Source of the DNA: JAMZMI01 sp049115715
Lineage (GTDB): Bacteria > Bacteroidota > Bacteroidia > Cytophagales > Cyclobacteriaceae
Assembly (NCBI GenBank): GCA_049115715.1
Contig: JAGDZQ010000025.1
Span: 186,001 to 250,000 of the forward strand
Reading direction: 5' to 3'
Length of the DNA: 64,000 nt
This document shows positions 44,745-54,694 of the stretch, piece after piece. Position numbers and translations under genes: made by a program. Numbering within the stretch: position 1 is the stretch's first letter; each line of letters starts with the position of its first letter. The notes under the pieces were generated by a model. The model made no database searches. It saw nothing but the letters and a program-made list of their open reading frames with translations, and was not told where the DNA came from.

Positions 44745-44813
44745 AGTATCCTATATGTAGAAATTTGTCTTAAATTTGATGGTTAATATCAAGTTCAACA
44801 CCACCATTACTTC

Positions 44814-47800
44814 ATGCAATTAACCCGTCTGGAAATAAAAGGATTCAAGAGCTTCGCGGATAAAGTTACAATAAATTTCGATGAGGGGATAACGGGTATC
44901 GTGGGACCTAATGGGTGTGGCAAGTCCAACGTAGTGGACTCTATAAGATGGGTACTGGGGGAGCAAAAAACTCGGGTGCTAAGATCCGACAAAATGGAGA
45001 ATGTAATCTTCAACGGCACTAAAGCTCGAAAACCTACTCAGTTGGCAGAAGTGTCTCTGACTTTCAACAACACCAAGAATATCCTTCCTACGGAATACTC
45101 TCAAGTTACGATTACAAGAAGGTATTTCAGATCGGGTGAAAGTGAATACTTGCTCAACAATGTTGCCTGTCGGTTAAAAGATATCACAAACTTATTTCTG
45201 GATACAGGAATCGCTTCTAATACGTACGCCATCATCGAATTGAAGATGGTTGATGATCTTTTGAATGACAAAGACAACTCCAGAAGAAGCCTGTTTGAAG
45301 AAGCAGCGGGGGTTTCTAAATTTAAAATTCGGAAGAAAGAAACCCTGAAGAAGCTTGGTGATACTGATGATGACTTAGATCGTGTAGAGGATTTGCTTTT
45401 TGAAATAGAAAAGAACCTAAAGTCTCTTGAGAAGCAAGCCAGACAGGCAAAAAAGTATTACGAAATCAAAGAAGAGTACAAATTAAAAAGCATTGCTCTT
45501 GCTAAAAAATCTATTACTGCTCAAACGGAAGCTCAATCCAACATTGAAAAACAGATCGAAGAGAGTAGCGATAAAAAGGAAGGACTTATAGCTCAGTTAA
45601 ATGAAAAAGAAGCAGCCATAGAGAAATCCAAAGCAGATTTAGTCACCAAGGAAAAACTACTTTCGTCCAGACAAAAATCACTAAACGAGCATGTTGGGAA
45701 AATTCGGCAGTACGAAAGTGATAAGAAAATCAAAAATGAGCGTCAGCGATTCTTACACGACCGCATCGACAACTTAAAGGAGCAGCTGGTTCAAGATCGT
45801 GAAAGCAATGAAAGAGCCTTGTTCTCTCTCAAAAGTCTGGATAAAGAGAGGGAGACAGCTCAATCCATACTTTCAGAAATCAACCATAGACTTGAGCATT
45901 TGAAATCTGATCATGAAGAACAGAAAAACAAAACTCAGGAAGCTCAGTCGATCCTAACGGAAAACAATCAACAGTTTTCATCCAAGCGTGAGGAAGTCTA
46001 TCAGATCAATAAGGAAATTGAAATCAAGGAGATTCAAATAAGCACGCTCCAAAATGAATTAAAGCAATCCAGAGAGGACTCCTCTACTCACTCGGAAAGT
46101 TTGAAAAGTTTCGAATCTAAAATTCTTGAAGTACAACAAGAAAAGGAATATAAAACAGAAGAAATCACCAAGCTCACCAATAAAGAAGAGGCTATAAAAG
46201 AAAAGGTAGAATCTATTCAAAAAAGAATCGACCTCATGCGTGAGGAACTATCTAAAATCAATAGAGAACTTGATGCCAAACAAAATGAATATAACCTCAC
46301 CAAATCTTTAGTTGACAACCTTGAGGGATTTCCGGAAGCAATCAAATTCCTCAAGAAGAGCAACAACTGGGGTGATGCTCCACTCTTATCTGATGTTATA
46401 ACTTGTCCCGAGGAATATCGAATACCAATTGAAAACTACCTTGAGTCATATATGAATTATTATGTGGTTAACTCAAGAGCTGATGCTTTAAAAGCAGTTA
46501 ATCTACTAAGTGATGCTTCCAGAGGCAGGGCTCATTTTTTCATATTAGATTCTCTGGGTGATCATGTCTCTGAAGCCCCATTACTTGAAAACGCCGTAGC
46601 GGCAACTGAGGTGGTGGAATATGATGATAAATACAAAAAACTGATTAGCTACCTTCTCGAAAATGTCTACATATTCGAAAATGAGCTCCCGGAAAATCCC
46701 AACCCAAATGCTACATTCGTTGAAAAGGGTGGGAAAATTATTCATAAGAAATTCAACATTTCTGGAGGCTCAGTAGGACTCTTCGAAGGAAAAAGGATAG
46801 GTCGAGCCAAAAATCTCGAAAAGCTCGCAGTAAAAATCAAAGAGCTAACCAAAAAGCAACAGCATACAGAGAGCAGCCTAAATGAAAACATATCGGAGCT
46901 CTCTCAACTGAAAGATTCCAGCCAAGCAGATGAGCTCACAGCATTGCAACAGGAAATCAATCAGGTAAACGAAACGTATGTTTCTCTTAAGACCAAGCAA
47001 GAGCAATTCAACGAAATGCTCTCGTCAAACGAAACCAAGAGAGAAGACATAGAGGACAGAATAAGTGATCTCAGTGAAGAATTGGAATCGCTACGCCCTC
47101 AACAAAAAGAAAACAATGAGCTTCTGGAGTCTCTTCAAGAACAGGTAGAAATCCATAAAACTGAGCTGGAGGAATTAAATGAATTGCTGAGTCAAAAATC
47201 GACGGCTTACAACGAAGGAAATGTCCTCTTCCATCGACAGCAAAACAAAGTCAACTCTATTACTCAAGAAATTAGCTATAAGGAAGAAGCAGCTAGTAGT
47301 AGCGAAGCAAGGATTCAACGAAACCAAACAGATCTGCAGCGAGCTACCGGCGACTTAAATGAATTGGTCAAAAAATCCGAAGAAAGCGACGATGATTTGA
47401 TCTCAATGTACGAGGAGAAAGAAGCAATAGAAAAAGGTGTCAACGAATCGGAGAAAGAATACTATCAGGTTCGGGGAATTATAGATGAGGAAGATAAGCT
47501 TGTCAGGGAAATTCAACGAATGCGTGAATCTACCGATCAGGTATTGATGCAATGGCAAGAAAAACTAAATGAAACCAAGCTCAAATTAAACTCTGTAAAA
47601 GAACGCTTATCTGTTGAGTTCAATGTAGATCTAAATCAGGTTGAAATATTTGATGACGAAGAAGAGCTCAGCAAATCAGAAGAAGAACTACGCCAAAGCG
47701 TTGAAAAGCTTAAAAGCAAAATTGATAACATAGGCCCAATCAATCCTATGGCAATGGAAGCTTATGAAGAAATCAAAGAGCGGCATGACTTTATAGGAGA

Positions 47801-48335
47801 ACAAAAGGAGGATCTGATTAAAGCCAAAGAATCTCTACTGGCAACTATTGGAGAAATAGACGAAGTTGCCAGAACTACATTCCTAGAAGCTTTCAACAAA
47901 ATCAGAGATAATTTCATCAAAGTATTCCGAACCTTATTTACAGAGGAAGACGATTGCGAATTGAAGCTTTCTGACCCAGATAATCCACTTGAGTCCTCTA
48001 TTGAGATTATGGCTAAGCCAAAGGGCAAAAGACCGCTTACTATTAATCAACTTTCAGGAGGTGAGAAGACTTTGACAGCCACTTCACTCCTATTTGCTAT
48101 CTATCTTATCAAGCCTGCCCCTTTCTGTATTTTCGATGAGGTGGATGCCCCACTGGACGATGCTAACATTGATAAGTTCAATGAAATTATAAGGAAGTTC
48201 TCCAAAGAGTCTCAATTTATTATTGTTACACACAATAAGCGAACAATGGCCAGTACTGATATCGTTTACGGTATTACCATGATCGAGCAAGGGGTCTCAA
48301 GAGTAGTTCCTGTGGATTTGAGAGAGCTGGCTTGA
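44814..48335 (+). CDS. smc: Chromosome segregation ATPase SMC
   Basis: 1173 residues, normal SMC length. Walker A GPNGCGKSNVVDSIRWVLG is at about 31-49. Two coiled-coil arms flank a hinge at about 510-660 (LEGFPEAIKFLKKSNNWGD, then GGSVGLFEGKRIGRA). The C-terminal head has the signature LSGGEKTLTATSLLFAIYL and Walker B FCIFDEVDAPLDDANIDKF. Acts in chromosome condensation and segregation; ScpA and ScpB are not in the window. A -7-like TAAATTTG lies at 44771-44778. Confidence 0.95.
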   Translation: MQLTRLEIKGFKSFADKVTINFDEGITGIVGPNGCGKSNVVDSIRWVLGEQKTRVLRSDKMENVIFNGTKARKPTQLAEVSLTFNNTKNILPTEYSQVTITRRYFRSGESEYLLNNVACRLKDITNLFLDTGIASNTYAIIELKMVDDLLNDKDNSRRSLFEEAAGVSKFKIRKKETLKKLGDTDDDLDRVEDLLFEIEKNLKSLEKQARQAKKYYEIKEEYKLKSIALAKKSITAQTEAQSNIEKQIEESSDKKEGLIAQLNEKEAAIEKSKADLVTKEKLLSSRQKSLNEHVGKIRQYESDKKIKNERQRFLHDRIDNLKEQLVQDRESNERALFSLKSLDKERETAQSILSEINHRLEHLKSDHEEQKNKTQEAQSILTENNQQFSSKREEVYQINKEIEIKEIQISTLQNELKQSREDSSTHSESLKSFESKILEVQQEKEYKTEEITKLTNKEEAIKEKVESIQKRIDLMREELSKINRELDAKQNEYNLTKSLVDNLEGFPEAIKFLKKSNNWGDAPLLSDVITCPEEYRIPIENYLESYMNYYVVNSRADALKAVNLLSDASRGRAHFFILDSLGDHVSEAPLLENAVAATEVVEYDDKYKKLISYLLENVYIFENELPENPNPNATFVEKGGKIIHKKFNISGGSVGLFEGKRIGRAKNLEKLAVKIKELTKKQQHTESSLNENISELSQLKDSSQADELTALQQEINQVNETYVSLKTKQEQFNEMLSSNETKREDIEDRISDLSEELESLRPQQKENNELLESLQEQVEIHKTELEELNELLSQKSTAYNEGNVLFHRQQNKVNSITQEISYKEEAASSSEARIQRNQTDLQRATGDLNELVKKSEESDDDLISMYEEKEAIEKGVNESEKEYYQVRGIIDEEDKLVREIQRMRESTDQVLMQWQEKLNETKLKLNSVKERLSVEFNVDLNQVEIFDDEEELSKSEEELRQSVEKLKSKIDNIGPINPMAMEAYEEIKERHDFIGEQKEDLIKAKESLLATIGEIDEVARTTFLEAFNKIRDNFIKVFRTLFTEEDDCELKLSDPDNPLESSIEIMAKPKGKRPLTINQLSGGEKTLTATSLLFAIYLIKPAPFCIFDEVDAPLDDANIDKFNEIIRKFSKESQFIIVTHNKRTMASTDIVYGITMIEQGVSRVVPVDLRELA

Positions 48336-48353
48336 TCAATATGAAGACACCAA

Positions 48354-48773
48354 TCACTTACGAAATAAGCCCTTCTTTTTTTCTGGTTTAGAGTTAGTGA
48401 GTTTGAATATAATTGGAACCACCATTTTTTGCCTGACTGTTTCAACGCTATTCTCATATTCTCTTGCTGGAATAAACTGTGGGCATTCTTTTATTACTCG
48501 AATAGCTTCTCTGTCAATAGAAGAATGTACCCCTTTTACTGCTTTCACAGAAGTTGTATCCACATTACCATCTTTATTCACAATAAACTGAACATATACT
48601 TTGCCCTCAATATCAAGCCTGCGAGCCTCATCAGGATATTTCATATTCTCTGATAAGTATTTGTAAAAACTCGATATACCTCCAGGGAATTCAGCTGGAA
48701 CTTCTACAATCCTGAATTCACTAGGTGTGTCTGAATTCTTTTCTTGAGAAAATAAGCAAATAGAAAGACACAT
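48354..48773 (-). CDS. TonB C-terminal domain protein with interrupted signal peptide
   Basis: 139 residues from ATG 48773. The TonB C-terminal fold covers about 40-128: YPDEARRLDIEGKVYVQFIV, GNVDTTSVKAVKGVHSSIDR and AIRVIKECPQFIPA. Such proteins in Bacteroidota are often secreted TonB-fold proteins rather than true energy transducers. The N-terminus MCLSICLFSQEKN is only the end of a signal peptide. In the same frame upstream, ATG 48800 gives MKLLLIS, then TAG (48779-48777), then Ile-Met-Cys-Leu. So the natural signal peptide appears cut by a stop codon; export may be lost. May be a recent pseudogene. Confidence 0.7.
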   Translation of the reverse strand: MCLSICLFSQEKNSDTPSEFRIVEVPAEFPGGISSFYKYLSENMKYPDEARRLDIEGKVYVQFIVNKDGNVDTTSVKAVKGVHSSIDREAIRVIKECPQFIPAREYENSVETVRQKMVVPIIFKLTNSKPEKKKGLFRK

Positions 48774-48928
48774 TATCTATGATATGAGGAGTAATTTCAT
48801 AAATACAATGCTAAAAAAAATTCTCAAACCATTTATTATGCCGGTTTAATAAAAAATAACATTGATCAATTAGTGAAAACATGGGTATTCAATCCTAAAT
48901 TCATTCCATATAATGTCATTATCCAGAT

Positions 48929-49690
48929 ATGAGTAAATTAAGGCAAGCCAATACCATTGATGAGGTCATCTCAATACTTAATGAAATCATCGAAAATTCA
49001 GAATCTAACAAGGAGACATTTGGCTACTTCGCAGCACTCTATCAACAGGTTACAGTCAAAGTAAAAGAAGGAATTGAATCCGATTTTTTCGATGATGGTG
49101 AAAGAATGGAACGCTTAGATGTCATCTTCGCTAATAGATATATAGCTGCTTACTATTCATATCAAAACAATGAGTCCGTAACTGCATCATGGCAAAAAGC
49201 CTTTGCTCTCTCATCAAGATACTGGCCAATTGTTTTACAACATTTACTCATTGGCATGAACGCTCACATCAATCTGGACTTAGGTATTGCGGCAGCTGAA
49301 GTCATGAAGAGAAAAAACATTGAGAGTTTAGAAAATGATTTCAACAAAATCAATGAAATACTGTCTTCTCTTGTGATTAAAGTAGAAAACGATCTTGCCG
49401 CCATATGGCCTACCCTTAAAGTAATGTTAAAACTGGCTGGAAAAGTTGACAATTTTCTGGTTGATTTCAGTATGAAACTTGCCAGAGATGGTGCTTGGAA
49501 ATTTGCAAAGAGCATTGCGAATAAATCAGGTACTAACTGGGAAGGAGCAATTTCACAAAGAGATCAAAAAGTAGCTCGGAATGCTAAACTAATTACCAAC
49601 CCTGGAATCTTGATAAGCCTGATTTTCGGTATTGTCAGATTGGGTGAATGGCATTCAATTCCAGTAAAGATTAGAGAACTGTTAGACTAA
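48929..49690 (+). CDS. DUF5995 family protein
   Basis: 253 residues, all-helical, no signal peptide. The central block QHLLIGMNAHINLDLGIAAA (about 109-128) is the family signature, with a possible metal-binding His. Biochemical function is unknown for the family. Single gene between two leftward units. Confidence 0.75.
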   Translation: MSKLRQANTIDEVISILNEIIENSESNKETFGYFAALYQQVTVKVKEGIESDFFDDGERMERLDVIFANRYIAAYYSYQNNESVTASWQKAFALSSRYWPIVLQHLLIGMNAHINLDLGIAAAEVMKRKNIESLENDFNKINEILSSLVIKVENDLAAIWPTLKVMLKLAGKVDNFLVDFSMKLARDGAWKFAKSIANKSGTNWEGAISQRDQKVARNAKLITNPGILISLIFGIVRLGEWHSIPVKIRELLD

Positions 49691-49703
49691 ATAATCAGAT
49701 GCC

Positions 49704-50321
49704 CTACTTCACTTGAACTTTGGGACTTTCTACATTGAAAACTTCGCCATCATCCATCATAACTCTTACGGTTATTTTCTGTGACATTGGGAAGTCCAGT
49801 GGTCTAGATAGATGAATGAAAATGGATTCGAATTGATACCACTTTTTTTCCTCTTCTATAAAATCCTCAAAACTCACAGGTTCTGCTCCGTATTCCGATG
49901 AGGCTTTGAAAAGTATTGATAAGTTCTCTCCTGCTGAATAAACAACGCCCCCAGAACCTACAGAATCTTCAGAGAATATGGACAATGATGATATAATTGC
50001 ATCAGGAGAAGGTGGTGCAGGATCAGCAAAAGCGGCACTTATAAAACTAAAATCAAGACGAAAAGCCTGATCTAGAGGCTCAAAATCTAATTCTTCGTAC
50101 CATAGCATGATTCCAAATTCCGTAGCGCTTATGGTGTCGGGAGTTACATCATCGAAAACAACCTCTTCAAGCATGTACCTTGAGTTATGCTTTGAAATCT
50201 TGCCTACACCCAATTCAATACTTCCAATCTTGTAAACACCCTTTCTTGTTTTAATGTCGTCGTTACATGAAAAAGGAACACCTGAAATAAATATGAATGC
50301 TATTACGATAAGTTTTTTCAT
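49704..50321 (-). CDS. Lipoprotein of unknown function
   Basis: 205 residues from ATG 50321; the TTG three bases upstream adds one Met only. Lipoprotein signal ends at VPFSC. The mature part is beta-rich and acidic, rather like a small adhesion or calycin-type domain (IGSIELGVGKISKHNS), but I cannot assign it. It starts 11 bases after the stop of the dikinase-like gene, so probably the same transcript. Confidence 0.7.
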   Translation of the reverse strand: MKKLIVIAFIFISGVPFSCNDDIKTRKGVYKIGSIELGVGKISKHNSRYMLEEVVFDDVTPDTISATEFGIMLWYEELDFEPLDQAFRLDFSFISAAFADPAPPSPDAIISSLSIFSEDSVGSGGVVYSAGENLSILFKASSEYGAEPVSFEDFIEEEKKWYQFESIFIHLSRPLDFPMSQKITVRVMMDDGEVFNVESPKVQVK

Positions 50322-50332
50322 CAATTCGATTC

Positions 50333-52753
50333 TTAGCGATATAACCTCGCTTGTTTCACATAAACCTTTCTAGGGCTGACTCGTGAGTCTACTTTAAACT
50401 CTATATCCACACCAAAGTCATTGAAAGTACAGTTGCAATTATGTGGCAGATTGTAATAAAACCTTCGCTTAATTTCTTTGGCATATCTTCCCATCTCAAA
50501 GACTTCTTCGTCGGTCATCACTCGCTTTCCTTCATATTCAGGTAGATTAGAAAAGGATAAATACTCCAACATAAACTCATCATTAGGATCGATTGACCAG
50601 GTAAATAGAATCATTTGGTCGTGAATTACTCCTGGTTCTGGAAATACGATACTGCTCTCGCCATGCTGAACATTAATCACATAGCCAGGATTAGAATTGT
50701 ATAAATTTTTGGTAACCAAAACCCCATTCGCATCCTCATCAGGAAATGAACGATGAACCAAAATTCCCATCGCGCATGAAAGATGGTCTATTTTGAAATA
50801 ATCTCGTTCTTCATAAGCTCTCCAATTCCAAAGACTTGCCCAAACTCGTTTAATTGCTCTTTCAATTGTCTTCTTATCATGATCTTTTTTTGCAGAATAC
50901 GAATCATAGAGTCCAGCTCCTGAAAAAGCCTCTAAATCCTCTGCATTGGTGGAAGATCGAAAACGAAAAGCGTCGAATTCTGAAAAATTATTAAGCTTTT
51001 GGCTGACCATACTAACCAGAGATGGATCAATGGATGAGTTAATAATACTATCTCTGAGTTTCTCAAGGCTGTTATTTCTAAATTCTGCATCACTTGCAAA
51101 TAATGGATCCGATATGAGTTTCTCCAAATACTGGGTAAGGCCATATCTTTCCATGTGTTGATCATAGTAATAAAAGGGAATGGCAAATGCATTTTCAGGA
51201 GTCGGAATAAGTGTACTCATATTCTTTAGTTCTGCAAAATTGGTAGCTTTACCTCCTACTCGATCTACAAACCTAAAATCAACATCCTCAATACCTGAGA
51301 TTTCCGAATAGCTCAAATTCTTTTTTAAATACGTAACCTTATTAGGCTCTTTTGACTCCCAATATTTACTTGCTTCCCCAATAGAGGCTTCTCTAAGTTC
51401 ATAGCCTTCTCCTTTTACCCTTAGGTAAATCAACTTGCCTAATAGTGAATTGATATCAGCATCATCCCAAGCTCCTCTCAATGCCATATTTGGAATATTC
51501 CTACTGTGGCTCAAAACATTGATATGACTAAGCGGAGTTTGAAACTCCGAAGTAATAATTCCTGCAACAACAGGCAGGTCGTTTGGTACACCATCAGTCA
51601 ATACGATATTTCTTCTTCCTACATAAGTATTTCCCAGTTCTTCCGAAGAAATTTTCCGAAGATATCCATAGTTCTCGGCTTCATTTAAACCTTGATAAAT
51701 CTGTCCTTTGTAGAGTTCTTCTGAAGAAATGATATTGGTAGAAGAACACAACTCCCAGTCAGATTCAATTGGAAAGAAACGAAGCTTGCTCTTATCCAAA
51801 AAGGAAGTTTCTAGAATTTTGTTATAAACCGTCTCAATCTGATCACAATTCATCTCAATAGCTGAGACATATTGAAGCACATATTGATCAATTCCCTTGT
51901 AATAATTCAAACTCGCTAAATAGAGGAATCGATTTGGGTTATCTGTATACTGAGTCTGATTGAAATAGAAATGACCTCTATTGAAATCTAAAATTTGTTC
52001 AGAAAAAGTAAAATGAAGTTTGAACCTGTCACTATTCATATAATAGAGCAAATCAGTTCTGGTATCATAAATGATTTTCACCTGTTGAACATCTCCCAAG
52101 TTGCTGCGAGACGGGGATCCACTCAATAAATCGAATGCCAGCGGTGCTATTAACTCATTGAAGTAATCAAGATTTTCGTAGCTACCTCTCAGCATACCTA
52201 TACCCAAAACTGTGCTTTTGGAAGGAACTGCTATTTCTCTTGAGAAGTAGCCCTCTTTACTAATAGTTAGTGTATCGTACTGATTCTGAGCATTACTATT
52301 GCGATGAAATATGCCGCGCTTATCTACTTTTACTGTCTCGTTCCCATCAGACAGTATTTTGAAGGACGAGAGTCTATCATCTTCTTTAATTGTCATCACA
52401 TAAATGCCTGTCTGAAGTCTTGGAAAAAGGTAAGATTCGCCCCCTGAAATGTTTTCCTGATACAGATTCTTTCCGTCTAGTCCGATGATCTTTATTGTGA
52501 ATTTTTTGTCCCCACTCCAAATCATTGAATTGTTGAAGAACTGAAAATTTAGATCATCAGAATTCTCATATTTTAATACAAAATCACCAAATGAATTTGT
52601 TGAAATCTCTTGATTTCGATTGAGAAGCTCCACTCTCGCACCAACTACATCGTTTTGAGTACCTACGTCATAGAGATGTCCGTTGAAAACAACCTGTGCG
52701 CTTACAGATGTATATAGTAAAATTATAAACGTACAAAAGAATGTCCTTATCAT
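50333..52753 (-). CDS. Secreted PEP-synthase/GWD-like dikinase-type protein
   Basis: 806 residues. Signal peptide 1-20 (ending VSAQ). Residues 21-75: beta sandwich of the carboxypeptidase-regulatory type. Residues 76-134: a segment that looks like a T9SS sorting domain (KFTIKIIGLDGKNLYQE, LQTGIYVMTIKEDDR) but internal. Residues about 380-460: a phosphohistidine swivel domain with PLSHINVLSHSRNIPNMAL (His410). Residues about 495-800: PPDK-type ATP-grasp part with VGGKATNFAEL (499-509) and RFRSSTNAEDL (597-607). Swivel before ATP-grasp is the order of plant glucan water dikinases, not of PpsA. Substrate unknown; a phosphoryl-transfer enzyme outside the cytoplasm would need an ATP source, so it may be a binding protein. 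Confidence 0.78.
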   Translation of the reverse strand: MIRTFFCTFIILLYTSVSAQVVFNGHLYDVGTQNDVVGARVELLNRNQEISTNSFGDFVLKYENSDDLNFQFFNNSMIWSGDKKFTIKIIGLDGKNLYQENISGGESYLFPRLQTGIYVMTIKEDDRLSSFKILSDGNETVKVDKRGIFHRNSNAQNQYDTLTISKEGYFSREIAVPSKSTVLGIGMLRGSYENLDYFNELIAPLAFDLLSGSPSRSNLGDVQQVKIIYDTRTDLLYYMNSDRFKLHFTFSEQILDFNRGHFYFNQTQYTDNPNRFLYLASLNYYKGIDQYVLQYVSAIEMNCDQIETVYNKILETSFLDKSKLRFFPIESDWELCSSTNIISSEELYKGQIYQGLNEAENYGYLRKISSEELGNTYVGRRNIVLTDGVPNDLPVVAGIITSEFQTPLSHINVLSHSRNIPNMALRGAWDDADINSLLGKLIYLRVKGEGYELREASIGEASKYWESKEPNKVTYLKKNLSYSEISGIEDVDFRFVDRVGGKATNFAELKNMSTLIPTPENAFAIPFYYYDQHMERYGLTQYLEKLISDPLFASDAEFRNNSLEKLRDSIINSSIDPSLVSMVSQKLNNFSEFDAFRFRSSTNAEDLEAFSGAGLYDSYSAKKDHDKKTIERAIKRVWASLWNWRAYEERDYFKIDHLSCAMGILVHRSFPDEDANGVLVTKNLYNSNPGYVINVQHGESSIVFPEPGVIHDQMILFTWSIDPNDEFMLEYLSFSNLPEYEGKRVMTDEEVFEMGRYAKEIKRRFYYNLPHNCNCTFNDFGVDIEFKVDSRVSPRKVYVKQARLYR

Positions 52754-52888
52754 TAATTTGATGTGTTCTCATGCTGAGCCACAAGATTTACAAAAGGACA
52801 CTATAGTTTTTAATATAGTTGTATACCAAAGAATATTAACAACCAACAAGCTCCATAAGGAATCTGCTCAAGAAATTTTCAATGTGAA

Positions 52889-54472
52889 TTACTTCAATTC
52901 CAACTCTTGCGTATCGTTATACCCGACACCTCGTAACTCTTCAAAAGTAGTTACCATTTCTTGAAGCATTTTTTTATCGGAAGCAGCTAGATTATTGGTT
53001 TGACCAATATCATCTTTCAGATTGTATAATTGGTATTCGCTATCATTACCAAGCTCTATATTTACTTGAGTATTAACTGGATTTCCTTTGTATGGAGGAA
53101 TCATCAGCCAATCTCCCTTTCTAAGAGCAGTTCTGGTAGTAGCCTCTAAAACAAGAGATTCGCGCCCCGTCTTGCTTTCTCCCATCAAGACATCTAGCAG
53201 TTCCTGACTATCCGCTTCTTTCGCATTAGCCCCTACCAATTTTGATAAAGAAGCAAGCAAGTCCATCTGGCATACCAATGCTTCGGATACTTGTGGTGTT
53301 ATTTTGCCCTTCCAGTAAGTGATAAAAGGTACTCTGGTTCCTGCCTCGAAAAGGCTATATTTTCCTCCTCTTAACACGCCAGCAGGTTTATGATTTCCGA
53401 TTTTCTCAACTGCATCATCATAGTATCCATCGTTTAAGACAGGTCCATTGTCACTTGAAAGTATAATAAGGGTATTTTCCAACAGCCCCTCTTCTTCCAG
53501 CGTTTTCATAAATTCTCCTACACACCAGTCAGCCTCAAGAATCACATCTCCTCTTGGCCCCAATCCTGACGTGCCAACAAAGCGGGGATGAGGAGTACGA
53601 GGGACGTGCGGCTGCTGCATAGCGTAATACAAAAAGAACGGTTGATCTTTGGGCTTTTTCACATAGTTCTGAGCTTTGTTTAGAAAGTGATCTGCCATAT
53701 CGGCATCACTCCATTTAGCCGCTTCTCCTCCCTTCATAAAACCGATTCGGGGTATTCCATTTACTATGCTATTGTTGTGGCCATGATGCCACTTCATAGT
53801 CAGCAGCTCAGGATTGTCAAGCCCCGTAGGTTCTCCTTCAAAATTTTTCTTGTAATTAATCTCAATAGGGTCATTTGGATCCAAACCTACCACATTGCCA
53901 TTTTCAATATAAACCGTTGGTACTCGATCCTGAGTAGCAGCCATGATGTACGAATGATCGAACCCTACTTCGTTTGGACCTGGGGATACTCTTTGATTCC
54001 AATCTACAACCCCTGTACCTAACCCTAAGTGCCACTTGCCCACTATAGCAGTTTGGTAGCCATTTTCTCTAAGCACCCCAGGCAAGGTTTGCTGATTTGT
54101 GTCAATGAGCAATGGGGCGGTTCCTGGCAATATCTTAGCATCTTTATTTCTCCATGGGTAAGTCCCGGTAAGTAAGGCGTATCTACTAGGAGTACAAGTA
54201 GCTGATGAGGCATATGCATTTGTAAAACGGACTCCACCCTGTGCCAGCGCATCAATATTTGGGGTTTTTAAGGATTCCGCTCCATAAGAACTCAAATCTC
54301 CATACCCTAAATCATCAAGATAGATAACAACGATGTTGGGTTTGGTGTCTCCTTCCGTTTCCTGTGATTTCTTCTTAGGCTGGCAGCTTAATAAGAAAAC
54401 GGAACCTAATAGTACCGAAAGCGTGTATTTGGTGATACTGAGAATTGCTTGATTCTTTTTGTAATTCAACAT
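52889..54472 (-). CDS. Sulfatase (arylsulfatase-like), lipoprotein
   Basis: 527 residues. Lipoprotein signal ends FLLSC (Cys30). The alkaline-phosphatase superfamily sulfatase motif CTPSRYALLTGTYPWR has the FGly-forming Cys93; calcium-binding Asp53 and Asp54 are in VIYLDDLGYGDL. C-terminal part is typical. FGly needs an anaerobic- or FGE-type maturase not present here. Likely removes sulfate from an algal or host polysaccharide, as is common in marine Bacteroidota; substrate not readable. Confidence 0.9.
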   Translation of the reverse strand: MLNYKKNQAILSITKYTLSVLLGSVFLLSCQPKKKSQETEGDTKPNIVVIYLDDLGYGDLSSYGAESLKTPNIDALAQGGVRFTNAYASSATCTPSRYALLTGTYPWRNKDAKILPGTAPLLIDTNQQTLPGVLRENGYQTAIVGKWHLGLGTGVVDWNQRVSPGPNEVGFDHSYIMAATQDRVPTVYIENGNVVGLDPNDPIEINYKKNFEGEPTGLDNPELLTMKWHHGHNNSIVNGIPRIGFMKGGEAAKWSDADMADHFLNKAQNYVKKPKDQPFFLYYAMQQPHVPRTPHPRFVGTSGLGPRGDVILEADWCVGEFMKTLEEEGLLENTLIILSSDNGPVLNDGYYDDAVEKIGNHKPAGVLRGGKYSLFEAGTRVPFITYWKGKITPQVSEALVCQMDLLASLSKLVGANAKEADSQELLDVLMGESKTGRESLVLEATTRTALRKGDWLMIPPYKGNPVNTQVNIELGNDSEYQLYNLKDDIGQTNNLAASDKKMLQEMVTTFEELRGVGYNDTQELELK

Positions 54473-54643
54473 TGTTGGGTAAGTTTTTAAAAAGGCATTG
54501 TTATAGCTGAGTTTATTTCAACTTGGGAACAAGTTAGCAGAAGAGCTTGATTCTAGCAAAACAACCGTTTGAGCATTGATAATCTACAAGTCAATTCCAA
54601 TTTTAACAGACAAATAAATAATTCCTCTTCACTCCGTTGTAAC

Positions 54644-54679
54644 AAAAAAAGACCGGAGGAAATCCCACGGCCTTTTTTG
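54644..54679 (-). terminator. Terminator of the giant-protein operon
   Basis: A-rich AAAAAAAG plus CCG (54644-54655) pairs with CGG and C-T-rich CTTTTTT (54668-54678) with one A-C mismatch. Read leftward it ends in a T tract and lies 16 bases after the stop of the lipocalin-like gene. Confidence 0.75.
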
Positions 54680-54694
54680 AAAAGCTAAAATTAA

